Below are positions 19,527 to 30,112 of a stretch of DNA of 64,000 bases, one piece after another. Position 1 is the first letter of the stretch; the number at the start of each line of letters is the position of its first letter. This stretch comes from Acetobacteraceae bacterium H6797. Its GTDB lineage: Bacteria > Pseudomonadota > Alphaproteobacteria > Acetobacterales > Acetobacteraceae. Below the pieces are notes generated by a model that saw only the letters and a program-made list of their open reading frames with translations, was not told the DNA's origin and made no database searches. Made by a program: the position numbers and the translations under genes. The stretch is from positions 496,001-560,000 of the forward strand of contig JADFCQ010000003.1 of assembly GCA_015223225.1 (NCBI GenBank), read 5' to 3'.

Positions 19527-20506
19527 ACCCGTCTTTCCGCAGGTCCGAATTCCCTGCTTTCCGTAAATCCGCCTTTGCGGCTGTGCTGCTTTCCGCAACC
19601 GTCCTCGCGGGTTGCGCCACGGCGCCAAGACCCCCGCAGATCAGCTATGACAGCAGTGTTCCGCCACTTCCGGCCGTGCCGGTCGTCGTCACGGATCAGC
19701 GCCCACGTCCGTTGCATACGCCTCCGGCCTGGACCCCTGCCAGGGGCGGCAGTTCCGCCAACACGCCGACCGGCCGCGTCGAGAACGCCAACGCCGCGGC
19801 GCGCGTCCAGCCACGGCGGGAGGGCTATTACAACTCCATCCAGATCTATCCTTGGAGCGAAGGAGCCCTCTATCAGGTCTATGCCGCGCCCGGGCAGATC
19901 ACGAACATCGCGCTCGAGCCGGGTGAAAGCCTCACCGGCGCAGGTCCCATCGCCGCCGGTGATACGGCCCGCTGGATTATTGGCGACACCGAGAGCGGTT
20001 CGGGTGTGACCCGTCGCGTCCATGTGCTCGTGAAGCCGAGCAGGACCGACATCACGACCAATCTCGTCATCACGACCGATAGGCGCGTCTACATGATCGA
20101 GCTGCGCGCGGGCACGAACCCCTACATGCCCGCCGTGGCATGGGCCTATCCCGAGCCTCCAGCCAGCCAACGCGCGAACGTGCCGGCGACGCCCGTCATT
20201 CCTGCCGTGGCTGCGCGCAACTATCGCTATGGCCTGACAGGCGACACGCCGCCTTGGCGTCCGGTCTCGATCTACGACGATGGACGACGCGTCTACGTCG
20301 AATTCCCGCGCGGCATCGTCCAAGGCGAGATGCCGCCGATCTTCGTCATCGGCTCCGACGGCGAACCGCAAATCGTCAACAGCCGAATCTACCAGAACAT
20401 CCTGATCGTCGACCGCATCTTCGGCGCAGCCGAACTGCGCCTTGGAAGCGGCGATCGTCAGCAGACCGTCAGGATCGTCCGTACTGACGGGAGGCCCGCA
20501 TCATGA
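19523..20506 (+). CDS. trbG: TrbG, VirB9-type conjugal transfer lipoprotein
   Basis: The 327-residue outer-complex protein begins with a lipoprotein signal whose lipobox is VLAGC (Cys at about residue 31). The VirB9/TrbG domain follows, with YNSIQIYPWSEGALYQVYA, WIIGDTESG and YRYGLTGDTPPWRPVSIYDDG. I use ATG 19523, which overlaps the trbF stop (ATGA), rather than the frame extension to 19223 inside trbF. It pairs with TrbI to build the outer-membrane core. Confidence 0.93.
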   Translation: MNPSFRRSEFPAFRKSAFAAVLLSATVLAGCATAPRPPQISYDSSVPPLPAVPVVVTDQRPRPLHTPPAWTPARGGSSANTPTGRVENANAAARVQPRREGYYNSIQIYPWSEGALYQVYAAPGQITNIALEPGESLTGAGPIAAGDTARWIIGDTESGSGVTRRVHVLVKPSRTDITTNLVITTDRRVYMIELRAGTNPYMPAVAWAYPEPPASQRANVPATPVIPAVAARNYRYGLTGDTPPWRPVSIYDDGRRVYVEFPRGIVQGEMPPIFVIGSDGEPQIVNSRIYQNILIVDRIFGAAELRLGSGDRQQTVRIVRTDGRPAS

Positions 20507-21687
20507 TCGACAACGACACCAACAACCAACAGCCGGAGAATCTCTCGGCGGCGCCGGCCGAGTCCGGCGCGCCTATGCGCCTGCGCGCCGAGCCGCCCCG
20601 CGTCACACGCCTGTCCCGTAAGGTCCTGGCGACCGCGAGCGTCGTCGTCAGCATCGGCATTGGCGGCGCGCTTATCTATGCGCTTCAGACAAGGGATGGC
20701 GGCGGCAGCAACGAGGAACTCTACTCGACTGAGAACCGTTCGACGGCCGATGGTCTGGCCGGGCTGCCCCGCGACTACACCGGCCCGGTTCTCGGGCCGG
20801 CGCTGCCTGGCGATCTTGGACGCCCAATCCTCGACGCGCAGAATCGCGGCCAACCGGTCGTTGCTCCCACGATGGCCGCGCCGCAGGTCGATCCGGAAGA
20901 GCAGCGTCGTCTCGCGGAGATCGAAGCGGCTCGCACCAGCCGAGTCTTCTTCCAGAATGGTCCTACCGCGGCTACCGCCCCCGCAGGCCTCGACACACCC
21001 GGTCTGCCGGGCCTCGGCGCCGGCGCGCAGCCGGGCGTCGCCACCGCCCAGGATCGTCAACTGGCCTTCCTCAACGCACCTGTTGACCGGCGCACGGTAG
21101 CAGGCGACCGGGTCATGGCGCCGGCATCACCCTATGTCCTTCAAGCCGGATCGGTTATCTCTGCCGCGCTCATCACCGGCATCCGGTCCGACCTCCCTGG
21201 GCAGATCACGGCCCAAGTGACCGAGAATATCTACGATAGCCCGACTGGTCGCATCCTCATCGTGCCGCAGGGCACACGACTCGTCGGCCAGTATGACAAC
21301 AGCGTTCAATTCGGCCAGAAGCGCGTCCTGCTCGTCTGGAGCCGCCTGATCTTCCCCAATGGACGATCCATCGTCCTCGAACGCCAGCCCGGAGCTGATC
21401 CGCAGGGCTATGCCGGTCTGCAGGACGGCGTGGACTATCACTGGTGGGATCTCGCCAAGGCCGCCGGCCTCTCGACCTTGCTGGCCGTCGGCGCGGAACT
21501 CGCGGTCAGCGACGAAGACCGCCTCATGCGCGCAATTCGTGATGGCGGCCAGGACACCATCAACGACGCCGGCCAGCAGATCGTCCGTCGACAACTCCAA
21601 GTGACGCCGACTCTGACGATCCGGCCCGGCTTTCCGGTGCGCGTCATCGTCACCCGCGATCTCGTCCTCGAACCTTATGGAGGCTGA
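20503..21687 (+). CDS. trbI: TrbI, VirB10-type conjugal transfer protein
   Basis: The 394-residue bitopic protein has a cytoplasmic N-terminus, one membrane helix (about 44-62), a flexible periplasmic linker and a C-terminal VirB10 barrel domain. Conserved segments are VLQAGSVISAALITGIRSDLPGQ, PQGTRLVGQYD and GADPQGYAGL. It spans the envelope and links the inner ATPases with TrbG. Start overlaps the trbG stop by 4 bases. Confidence 0.94.
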   Translation: MIDNDTNNQQPENLSAAPAESGAPMRLRAEPPRVTRLSRKVLATASVVVSIGIGGALIYALQTRDGGGSNEELYSTENRSTADGLAGLPRDYTGPVLGPALPGDLGRPILDAQNRGQPVVAPTMAAPQVDPEEQRRLAEIEAARTSRVFFQNGPTAATAPAGLDTPGLPGLGAGAQPGVATAQDRQLAFLNAPVDRRTVAGDRVMAPASPYVLQAGSVISAALITGIRSDLPGQITAQVTENIYDSPTGRILIVPQGTRLVGQYDNSVQFGQKRVLLVWSRLIFPNGRSIVLERQPGADPQGYAGLQDGVDYHWWDLAKAAGLSTLLAVGAELAVSDEDRLMRAIRDGGQDTINDAGQQIVRRQLQVTPTLTIRPGFPVRVIVTRDLVLEPYGG

Positions 21688-21688
21688 T

Positions 21689-21928
21689 ATGAGTAAATTG
21701 AAGCTCGGTCCGATCGTCGACGAGAAGCCCGTTAGGACGACCGTGGAGTTGCCGGCGGCGCTGCATCGCGACCTGGTCGCCTACGCCGATGTACTGGCCC
21801 GTGAAACGGGCCAGCCGGTCAGGGAGCCGATGAAGCTGATTGTCCCAATGCTGGAACGCTTCATTGCAACCGATCGCGGCTTTGCGAAGGCCCGGCGCTC
21901 ACGTCAATCTGCGACACGGGGCGCGTGA
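21689..21928 (+). CDS. DUF2274 protein at the end of the trb operon
   Basis: The 79-residue protein begins MSKLKLGPIVDEKPVRTTVELPA, then LHRDLVAYADVLARETGQPV and MLERFIATDRGFAKARR, the DUF2274 pattern. This family closes trb operons in alphaproteobacterial ICEs. The TVELPAALHRDLVAYAD portion looks like a small RHH-like DNA-binding domain, so a regulatory role is possible. Start at 21689 has GGAGG five bases upstream and lies one base after the trbI stop. Its 3' end overlaps the convergent LysR gene by 30 bases. Confidence 0.88.
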   Translation: MSKLKLGPIVDEKPVRTTVELPAALHRDLVAYADVLARETGQPVREPMKLIVPMLERFIATDRGFAKARRSRQSATRGA

Positions 21929-22861
21929 CGACGTCTGCGTCGCGCAGGCTGGACATTGAACGCGCCAGGTCAAGAAGCTGCCTGAGGGCTGGATTGTCGT
22001 CTTCAGAGACCACACGGCGCTGAAGGGCAGAACCTCACCGATGATCGGCCGATACGCGACACCTGGAAAGAGCGCCGCCGTCATCGCCTCGCTGACGACC
22101 GTCAACCCCCGATTCAACGCCACGAGCGGCAGAAGATTTTCCCTGCCGATGTGATGCACGCGAATCTGAGGATGATAGCCGAACGCAGCGAGGCGCTGCA
22201 CCAGATAGTCATGAATCTCCTGACCGGGTCCGGCCTCGTTGATGATGAAGCTTTCTTCGGAAAGGTGCGCCCATTCTATCTCGTCGCGCCCAGCCAACAG
22301 GTGATCTGTGGGAAGCACGGCAAACACACGTTCCGACCAAAGCGGGAGCATTTCGCAATCCTGCCAGGTGCGCTCACCCGTCAAGAAGGCGGCATCCAGT
22401 TGCATTCGACGAATAGCCGCGACCTGATCCGCCGGATTGTCCTCGATCAGATCGACCTGCACCTTGGGATGGAGATCAGCATAGCGGCCGAGCAGTTCCG
22501 CGAGAAAGCCCGAGGCGATCGAAGAAAAAATCCCGATCCTGACGCGGCCAAACTCCGAGCGCTTGATAGAGGCGATTTCCTCGGCGCCATCCCCGAAGTT
22601 TCGCAGGATTTGACGTGCTCGCCGAAGGAACCGTTGGCCCGCGAACGTCAGGCAAACGCCTCCGCTATGACGAAGAAACAATGGGGTGCCCAGCCGATGT
22701 TCGAGATCTCGAATGCGGCGGCTGATTGCTGAGTGCTGAATCCCTGTGTCGGCGCTGGCTTTACGGAAGCTGCCATGTTCCGCCGCGGCCACGAAATAGC
22801 GCAGATGTCGAAGCTCGATGGCGTGGGTTCTTTCCACGGCCATCGTTACACACTCAACCAA
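21899..22861 (-). CDS. LysR-family regulator of the ICE backbone, C-terminus probably frameshifted
   Basis: The N-terminal helix-turn-helix is intact (ELRHLRYFVAAAEHGSFRKASADTG), as is most of the substrate-binding domain. After FSAVWS at about 22009 the reading frame loses family likeness. The other frame from about 22005 continues as EDDNPALRQLLDLARSMSSLRDADVV, a normal LysR C-terminus, and would stop at 21861. One missing base near 22003-22009 explains this. The regulator usually lies at this place after the trb genes, convergent with DUF2274. It may still bind DNA; a sequencing error is the other explanation. Confidence 0.8.
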   Translation of the reverse strand: MVECVTMAVERTHAIELRHLRYFVAAAEHGSFRKASADTGIQHSAISRRIRDLEHRLGTPLFLRHSGGVCLTFAGQRFLRRARQILRNFGDGAEEIASIKRSEFGRVRIGIFSSIASGFLAELLGRYADLHPKVQVDLIEDNPADQVAAIRRMQLDAAFLTGERTWQDCEMLPLWSERVFAVLPTDHLLAGRDEIEWAHLSEESFIINEAGPGQEIHDYLVQRLAAFGYHPQIRVHHIGRENLLPLVALNRGLTVVSEAMTAALFPGVAYRPIIGEVLPFSAVWSLKTTIQPSGSFLTWRVQCPACATQTSSRAPCRRLT

Positions 22862-23213
22862 ACTTCGTCTCGCGCGACGGGCGCGCCAAGCCCTGCGAAT
22901 CGCCTCGTCGGTTGGTCAAACCCGTCTCGCATCGACAGCGCCCGTCGAAAGTCCGGTTTTTTGGACACGCGCCGTCGCATAGCCGTTTCCCCCGGCTACT
23001 GAGTCTTCGCGCTTCCCCGCCGAGGAAAGTCCTCGTTCGGCGGAAGACCGCTCGTTTGTTGGCAGCGCTGATATCGTTCCGACATCGCGGTCATTGTCGT
23101 GCTCCGCATCCTTACAAATCCGGTCGGACCATCAGCCAAATCCGCCCACCGATAATTTTTACAACCCGCGAACCATTTAGATTAGCGGGTATAAAATACA
23201 TGTGGTTTTAAGT
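22862..23213. other. 352-bp intergenic stretch after the ICE backbone LysR gene
   Basis: No supportable gene; the plus-strand frame 22726-23211 is the antisense shadow of the LysR N-terminus. The stretch from 23140 is A+T-rich (ATTTAGATTA, TATAAAATACATG) compared with its surroundings. CCCGC (23165-23169) and GCGGG (23185-23189) face each other across a 15-bp loop. It marks the junction between the conjugation genes and the right cargo block. Confidence 0.4.
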
Positions 23214-23378
23214 TCACCTCAACAATAACGAACTCCATGGTCGGCGCGGAGCGCTAGGCCCATCGCATGTCGCTCTACTCGAGGCCACGTAGCTTCCGCG
23301 CTCGCGCCGCAGCGAAAGCGCCTCGACCTTCGCAATCGCAATTCGTCGAGAAGGCACGCCGAGCATCACGAGCTTCAT
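23214..23378 (-). CDS. Short unrecognised ORF overlapping the amidohydrolase stop
   Basis: 54 codons from an ATG at 23378 whose ATGA overlaps the amidohydrolase stop codon, as in translationally coupled genes. The product starts MKLVMLGVPSRR and is Arg/Ser-rich later. I do not recognise it. The second half has the composition of chance coding, so it could be the start of a gene truncated at the cargo/backbone junction. The start geometry is the main evidence. Confidence 0.25.
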   Translation of the reverse strand: MKLVMLGVPSRRIAIAKVEALSLRRERGSYVASSRATCDGPSAPRRPWSSLLLR

Positions 23379-24493
23379 GGCTTGGCCCTCTGTGAAGGCT
23401 CCTGATCGGCCATGGGGATGCGGTACACTTTGGCGGCGGTGCCGTGAAACAGCGCGGCCTTCTCATCTGCCGAGGCTGCCTGCGCGATCGCCTTGAGCGC
23501 ATTCCAAAGCGGGACGAAACCCGCCGACCGTCCATCAGGCGGATAATTGCTTTCCATCATGCAGCGGTTAGGGCCAAACGCCTCAATTGTGACTTCTACA
23601 TAGGGTCGCCAGGCTGCCGCCAGTTCCCGGTAGCCGACGGGGTCTCGACGTTCCTCGAATTGAAAGCCCCAGAAGGGCATGCCCAGGCCGCCCACCTTGC
23701 AGTAGATGTTCGGGCGCCGGCCGGCCTCGATCATCAGATGCCTATACTCTCGGAAAATCTGTTCCCGCGCCGATGCATCCAAGTCCATCGCCATTGCATG
23801 ACCGCAGTGGTTCAGCACGATCGTCGTGTCGGGAAATGCATCCGCTAAGTCGATCACGTCCGGCAACTGATGATGGAATATCGCCGCGTCGAAGCTCAGC
23901 GCTCGCTTGGCAAGATGGGCAAAGGCAGGGCGGAAGCCCGGGCTTTTCATCACTCCGGTTGGTGGCCGGGTTGGAATAAAGCGGTAAGGTGCCCGTGAGG
24001 GGTGCTCGATGGTAACTTGCCGCACGCCCCGAAACCGATCGGGCGCGCGTTCCAATGCACGGTCAAGCAACGCGGCCACCTCGTCTCCAAGCCGCAGATC
24101 GGCGTGACCTACGATGGCGGCGCACACGCGGCAGCCGTAGCGGCCGCTGTCGCACATCGCGCCGATGCCATTGGCAAATTCGATTTCGCCCAAGGGCCTT
24201 AAAACTTCGGGGCCATCGGTTCGCGCGAAGGCCGAGGTCTCCACATACACTGAGGCGATCACACGATGTCCGGCGCGCGTGTCCGTCAGATAGTCGTCGA
24301 TCATGTAACGTAGGCCGGGACGGTCGAACAGGTGATGGTGCGCGTCGATGATTGGAAGGTCCGGCTCCAGAATTGGTTCATCCCGTCCAGCCTGTATCTG
24401 ACGATAGTCGTCGGACGACAGCGTTTGGGCGCGAGCCACAGAGAGCGCCGCGGGAGTCGTGATTGCCGCTGCCAGCAAATCTCTGCGATTCAT
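23375..24493 (-). CDS. Exported metal-dependent amidohydrolase (Amidohydro_2 family)
   Basis: The 372-residue protein from ATG 24493 (GAGG eight bases upstream) has an N-terminal RRDLLAAAITTPAALSVARAQ signal, possibly Tat. A TIM-barrel amidohydrolase follows with IDAHHHLFD (the HxH metal site), VLNHCGH and, near the C-terminus, MMESNYPPDGRS with the catalytic Asp. These patterns fit the 2-pyrone-4,6-dicarboxylate lactonase/uronate lactonase-like group. A lactone substrate would fit the neighbouring sugar dehydrogenase, whose product is a lactone. That pairing is an inference. Confidence 0.8.
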   Translation of the reverse strand: MNRRDLLAAAITTPAALSVARAQTLSSDDYRQIQAGRDEPILEPDLPIIDAHHHLFDRPGLRYMIDDYLTDTRAGHRVIASVYVETSAFARTDGPEVLRPLGEIEFANGIGAMCDSGRYGCRVCAAIVGHADLRLGDEVAALLDRALERAPDRFRGVRQVTIEHPSRAPYRFIPTRPPTGVMKSPGFRPAFAHLAKRALSFDAAIFHHQLPDVIDLADAFPDTTIVLNHCGHAMAMDLDASAREQIFREYRHLMIEAGRRPNIYCKVGGLGMPFWGFQFEERRDPVGYRELAAAWRPYVEVTIEAFGPNRCMMESNYPPDGRSAGFVPLWNALKAIAQAASADEKAALFHGTAAKVYRIPMADQEPSQRAKP

Positions 24494-24512
24494 CTGAAGA
24501 CACCTCGGCTGC

Positions 24513-25586
24513 TCATCGGGCCAGCGACAGCCGCAGTAATCGGTCATTTGAAGGGCCTTCCGCCCTTGGCGAACGATTGGTCGTGATCACGTATAGATCG
24601 CGTCCTACCGGCAACACGTCCCGGATACGGTCGCCGGAGCTGAACACCAGCTTGAGCGCCTTGGCGCGTTCGTCCACGACAAAAAGCCCTCGTGCCCCGA
24701 GCGCCGCGACCAGCAGTTCGTTGTCCAAGAACGCTGCGCCTGCTGGAGCCCAGGTGCTGCGGCCAGATTCAATCCACGCCGGCTCCATCCCATCTCGCTG
24801 CTCAGCGCCTTGCGCTAATGGCCAGCCGTAGTTCCCTCCCGGTTTGATCCGATTGATCTCGTCATGCCCGGCCTCGCCATGTTCGACCACCACCAACTCG
24901 CCAGCCGGATTCCACGCCAACCCCTGCGGATTACGGTGCCCATAGGAATAGACCAGCGAGCCAGGGAAGGGATTGTCCTGCGGTGCCTGACCGTCCAGCG
25001 TCATGCGCAGCACCTTGCCAGCGAGGTTAGCCGGATCTTGCGGCCAGTCGCGGTTGGCCGTCCAACCGGTAGTCACATAAAGATGCCCGTCCGGGCCGAT
25101 GGCGATGGCTCCGCCATTGTAGAGCCGGTGCCCCGGAATGCCGGCCAGCAGCACGCGCGTTTCGCGCCAGGCGTTGTCGTCGAACCGCGCCTGGATGACC
25201 TTATTGGTCAGGCCGGTGCCAGAACGGTACGAATGATAGAAGTAGGCGACACCGCTTTGCGAGAAGTCGCGGGACAGCGCCATGCCCAGCAGCCCGCCGC
25301 CTCCTTCGTTCACGATGGGGTCGGAAGTCTGGAGCGTATGGCGCTGCTGCCGGCCATTCTCGATCACCACGATATTGCCGGCTTTCTCGGTCAGCAGAAG
25401 GCGGTCGCCGGTACGCGCGATGTCCCAGGGATAGTCCAGATCGTCGCTCACTACTTGCATCGACCAGTCGCGGGGCGTCGTGTCCTGGATGCGGACGGAG
25501 CCGGCCGAGTCTTGAGCCAGGACCGCCGGAGCCGCACATACTGTCGACAGCGCCTGGATGCACAAGGCGATGAGCAGTGACCTCAT
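24513..25586 (-). CDS. PQQ-dependent sugar dehydrogenase-like protein (soluble aldose/sorbosone type)
   Basis: The 357-residue exported beta-propeller has a signal peptide (about 1-25, ending AVLAQD). Family marks are YPWDIARTGDRLLLTEKAGNI, EGGGGLLGMALSRDF, YSYGHRNPQGLAW and EHGEAGHDEINRI, as in the soluble glucose/aldose dehydrogenase family (YliI-like). These oxidise sugars in the periplasm to lactones with PQQ. It lies 19 bases upstream of the amidohydrolase and 25 bases after a GxCxG hydrolase, so one transcript is likely. No PQQ synthesis genes are in the window. Confidence 0.85.
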   Translation of the reverse strand: MRSLLIALCIQALSTVCAAPAVLAQDSAGSVRIQDTTPRDWSMQVVSDDLDYPWDIARTGDRLLLTEKAGNIVVIENGRQQRHTLQTSDPIVNEGGGGLLGMALSRDFSQSGVAYFYHSYRSGTGLTNKVIQARFDDNAWRETRVLLAGIPGHRLYNGGAIAIGPDGHLYVTTGWTANRDWPQDPANLAGKVLRMTLDGQAPQDNPFPGSLVYSYGHRNPQGLAWNPAGELVVVEHGEAGHDEINRIKPGGNYGWPLAQGAEQRDGMEPAWIESGRSTWAPAGAAFLDNELLVAALGARGLFVVDERAKALKLVFSSGDRIRDVLPVGRDLYVITTNRSPRAEGPSNDRLLRLSLAR

Positions 25587-25611
25587 GTCAGTGGCTCCCT
25601 GCCATACGTTG

Positions 25612-26634
25612 CTACAGGTACTTGCCGAAGAACTCGGCCATCTTGTCCACGGCAGGCGTCACGTACTGAGGTTTGTCGTAGAGGTCGAAGTGCGAGGCGC
25701 CAGGGATGATCAGCAGTTCCTTGGGCTGTTGGGCCTTGGCATACGCGGCTTCGCTGAACCTGCGCGTCTCGGCTCGCTCGCCCGCAATCAGCAGCACCGG
25801 CCGCGGCGAAATCAGCTCCATATGCTCCAGCGGGTAGTACGCGATGTGCAGGCCAGGACTTGTGACGACGAAGCGGTTGCGGGCGTTCGGATGCGCGCCG
25901 CGCGGAGTCAGGTAGTAATCCACCGCCTCACGAGTGAAGTTGTCGGTACTGGCATTCACCTGGTCTCGTGATGGGAGCAGTTGCTGCACCAGCAGGGGGG
26001 CGCCGGCCGCTTCCTTGTTCAGTTGTTCAGCGACGCCCTGCAGCAGCTTCTGGCGGTCCTCGGCCGATACGGGCGCGCCATCAATGCCGGTGCGGGTCGC
26101 TTCGCCGATGTCGTAGGCGACCACGCCGGCCACCGCTTTCACGCGCAGATCGGTCTGGGCCTCGTGCAGCGTATAGCCGCCGCCTGCGCACACACCAACG
26201 GCGCCGATGCGGTTCGCATCGACCTGCGGCAGGCTGGCCAGATACCCCACGGCGCTGCGGATATCCTGCACGCGGTCGGCTGGATCTTCCAGATCATGGG
26301 GCTCGCCGCCGCTCTCGCCATAATGCGAGGCGTCAAACGCGAGCGTGATGAAACCGCGCTGCGCCAGTTGCTGAGCATAGAGGCCGGAGGTCTGCTCCTT
26401 TACACCGCCCCACGGGTGGGCAACGACGATCGCGGGATATTTGCGGCTGCTGTCGTAATCGGGCGGCAGATAGAGATTGCCGGCCATCCGCACATCGCCA
26501 TTGCTGAATGTGACGGGCTGCGATCCAACCGTGTTGATGCCCTGCGCCACACCCGGCGGATTCGGGACCTGGGCGAATGCAGGCGACGCCATCAGCATCG
26601 CCGCACCGATCAATGAACTTTTTAGAATAGACAT
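25612..26634 (-). CDS. Exported alpha/beta hydrolase with Cys nucleophile (GVCAGG)
   Basis: The 340-residue protein from ATG 26634 has AAGGAA six bases upstream and a signal peptide (about 1-22, ending SPAFAQ). The oxyanion region HPWGGVKEQ, the elbow GVCAGGGYT with Cys as nucleophile, and a His in GASHFDLYD identify a dienelactone-hydrolase-like fold. A longer frame from 26706 lacks a better site and hides the signal peptide. Paralogous with the hydrolases at 9684 and 40250. Operon with the sugar dehydrogenase and amidohydrolase downstream. Confidence 0.85.
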   Translation of the reverse strand: MSILKSSLIGAAMLMASPAFAQVPNPPGVAQGINTVGSQPVTFSNGDVRMAGNLYLPPDYDSSRKYPAIVVAHPWGGVKEQTSGLYAQQLAQRGFITLAFDASHYGESGGEPHDLEDPADRVQDIRSAVGYLASLPQVDANRIGAVGVCAGGGYTLHEAQTDLRVKAVAGVVAYDIGEATRTGIDGAPVSAEDRQKLLQGVAEQLNKEAAGAPLLVQQLLPSRDQVNASTDNFTREAVDYYLTPRGAHPNARNRFVVTSPGLHIAYYPLEHMELISPRPVLLIAGERAETRRFSEAAYAKAQQPKELLIIPGASHFDLYDKPQYVTPAVDKMAEFFGKYL

Positions 26635-26672
26635 GGCGCTTCCTTCAGCCCTCTTGCTGGATGCGGCGATCA

Positions 26673-27050
26673 TCATTCGTCCTCCACGGGGACGATTTTC
26701 ACGCATGCGGCGCGCGCACGAGCGCTGACCAAGGGTTCCAGATATTGGCTGCCACGATACTTCGTCCGATAAGCCTCATCGATGCGGTCGAGGATCTCTC
26801 CCTCGACAAGCTCGAAGCGAACCTCTCGCACCATCCCGGCGGCGTGTATCCGGCCCCCGCGTTCGCGCGAGGCCGCCTGATACCAGCGCGAAGCGCGGCC
26901 GTTATAGGCGCGCACATAGAGCGCTCCGTCGACGGCGACGCACCAGATCCAGGTGGGGGTGCCATAGGTAACGCCATCGTCGCGAAGCGGCGCAATCTTG
27001 AGATCGTCGGCTTCGACGATCTTCGCCAGTTCATCTGAAGACCAAGCCAC
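26673..27050 (-). CDS. DUF2255 family protein
   Basis: The 125-residue cytoplasmic protein carries the DUF2255 pattern: LKIAPLRDDG, TYGTPTWIWCVAVDGALYVR and YNGRASRWYQAA, rich in conserved Trp and Tyr. The family is small, often lies beside oxidoreductase genes and may bind a small molecule, as the related pyridoxamine-oxidase-like split barrels do. Its function is unknown. It lies 38 bases before the hydrolase gene and 47 bases after the aldo/keto reductase, all on the minus strand. Confidence 0.8.
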   Translation of the reverse strand: MAWSSDELAKIVEADDLKIAPLRDDGVTYGTPTWIWCVAVDGALYVRAYNGRASRWYQAASRERGGRIHAAGMVREVRFELVEGEILDRIDEAYRTKYRGSQYLEPLVSARARAACVKIVPVEDE

Positions 27051-27097
27051 ACCAATTGTCCTTCGAGATTCTGACAGGGGCTACTCGGGTAAGCGTC

Positions 27098-28645
<1,548 letters not shown>

Positions 28646-29152
28646 ATGCTTATGACCGGAAATATTGAAAAACCAATCACCTTCACCGTCGCTGTGCTGA
28701 TTGCGCTAGCGGGTTCGACGGCGGTCGCGCAGCAAAATCGCGCCCCATCCCAAGAGGTGATCCGCGCTGAATCCAAGCCGGCTGGTCCAGGCCCAGCCGG
28801 GCGCTTCACCGGCGACGTCAGCGTTCGGCCCATCGTCGACCCCCAATCTCCGGGGCGCACCTCTTTGGGGGAGGTCGCGTTTCAGCCGGGGGCGCGCAGC
28901 AACTGGCATACCCATCCCGCTGGCCAGATCCTTGTCGTCACCGAGGGCTGCGGTTGGACGCAAGAGGAAGGCGGTCCCGTAACCCGCATCTGCAAGGGGG
29001 ATACAATATACGCGCCGTCCGGGGTCAAACATTGGCACGGGGCTACGGCGACCACCGCAATGACGCACCTGGCAATTACCGAGACCGTCGATGGATCCAA
29101 TGTGGACTGGATGGAGCCCGTCAGCGATGCGCAATATCGAGCCAGCCAGTGA
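28646..29152 (+). CDS. Exported small cupin, (R)-hydroxynitrile lyase-like (copy 2)
   Basis: The 168-residue protein has a hydrophobic signal (about 10-29, ending STAVAQ) and one cupin domain. Metal motifs are WHTHPAGQILVV and KHWHGA; the C-terminus is TVDGSNVDWMEPVSDAQY. It is more diverged than the other three copies. ATG 28646 or 28652 may be the start; neither has a strong Shine-Dalgarno site. A LysR gene follows 51 bases downstream in the same direction and may be co-transcribed. Confidence 0.82.
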   Translation: MLMTGNIEKPITFTVAVLIALAGSTAVAQQNRAPSQEVIRAESKPAGPGPAGRFTGDVSVRPIVDPQSPGRTSLGEVAFQPGARSNWHTHPAGQILVVTEGCGWTQEEGGPVTRICKGDTIYAPSGVKHWHGATATTAMTHLAITETVDGSNVDWMEPVSDAQYRASQ

Positions 29153-29203
29153 GAGCGGTCTTTGGCATTGAACCCATGAAGGCAAATCGGCAAGGTTCGT
29201 GCC

Positions 29204-30112
29204 ATGCTTCCTAACCGATCGGATCTTGCAGACTTTGCTTATTTCCTCGCTATTGCGAGGCATCGCAACTTCCGTCGGGCGGGGCTGGAGATCGGCGTCA
29301 GCGCATCCGCGCTCAGCCATTCGCTCAAGGGATTGGAAGACCGGCTCGGCGTTCGTCTCGTCAATCGAACCAACCGAAGCGTCACCCTTACGGCCGCCGG
29401 AGAAGAGTTGCAGGCCGCGATCGCCGGGCCATTTGACGAGATCGGCGAAGCCGCCGAGCGCCTTAATCGCTTCCGCGACGCCCCGATGGGACGCGTCCGG
29501 CTGAACGTGCCGAGCGACGCAGCCAGCCTCCTGCTCGGGCCGGTGTTGCCAAGCTTCGTGGATCGCTATCCGGACGTAGAAATCGACATCGCCGTCACCA
29601 ATCAGATGATCGACGTGATCGACAGCGGTTTCGACGCGGGCATCCGCTTCGGCGGCACCGTTCCCGAAGACATGATCACCCAACGCCTTTCGGCGGACAT
29701 TCGGTGGATCGTGGCGGGATCGCCCGATTATCTCGACCGCTTTGGAACTCCGTCGCATCCGGAAGATTTGCTCGAGCACCGTTGCCTTCGCTTCCGTATC
29801 GGAGACGACAGTGTCTATCGCTGGGAATTTGAACGAGAAGGCGAAACACTGGAGATCACGCCGACGGGTTCGCTGCTGCTGGACGATAGCCGGATCATCG
29901 TCAGCCTGCTCTTGGGCGGCGCCGGCCTGATGTATGGTCCCGAACCCTTGCTTGCGCCCCTGGTCGAGGAGGGCAAGGCCAGGTTCGTGCTTGAGGACTG
30001 GGCTTCGCCGGGAACCGGTTTCTACATGTACTATTCGAGCAGACGACAGCTTCCCACGGGGCTGAGATTGCTGATCGACCATATTCGCGAGATGAAGCCT
30101 CTCGGCCTCTAG
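29204..30112 (+). CDS. LysR-family transcriptional regulator (diverged paralogue)
   Basis: The 302-residue regulator has the helix-turn-helix at about 5-65 (RHRNFRRAGLEIGVSASALS). The substrate-binding domain ends YMYYSSRRQLPTGLRLLIDHIR, a diverged version of the YHLYYPSRRQ ending of the other three cargo regulators. It sits downstream of the cupin and upstream of the alcohol dehydrogenase operon, both in the same direction. It probably controls one or both; no TTAG box is seen near it, so it may read a different operator. Confidence 0.9.
   Translation: MLPNRSDLADFAYFLAIARHRNFRRAGLEIGVSASALSHSLKGLEDRLGVRLVNRTNRSVTLTAAGEELQAAIAGPFDEIGEAAERLNRFRDAPMGRVRLNVPSDAASLLLGPVLPSFVDRYPDVEIDIAVTNQMIDVIDSGFDAGIRFGGTVPEDMITQRLSADIRWIVAGSPDYLDRFGTPSHPEDLLEHRCLRFRIGDDSVYRWEFEREGETLEITPTGSLLLDDSRIIVSLLLGGAGLMYGPEPLLAPLVEEGKARFVLEDWASPGTGFYMYYSSRRQLPTGLRLLIDHIREMKPLGL

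Noticed and set aside
22726..23211. 161-codon plus-strand frame antisense to the LysR start
   Set aside because: Arg/Pro/Ser-rich chance composition, partly antisense to the LysR N-terminus.
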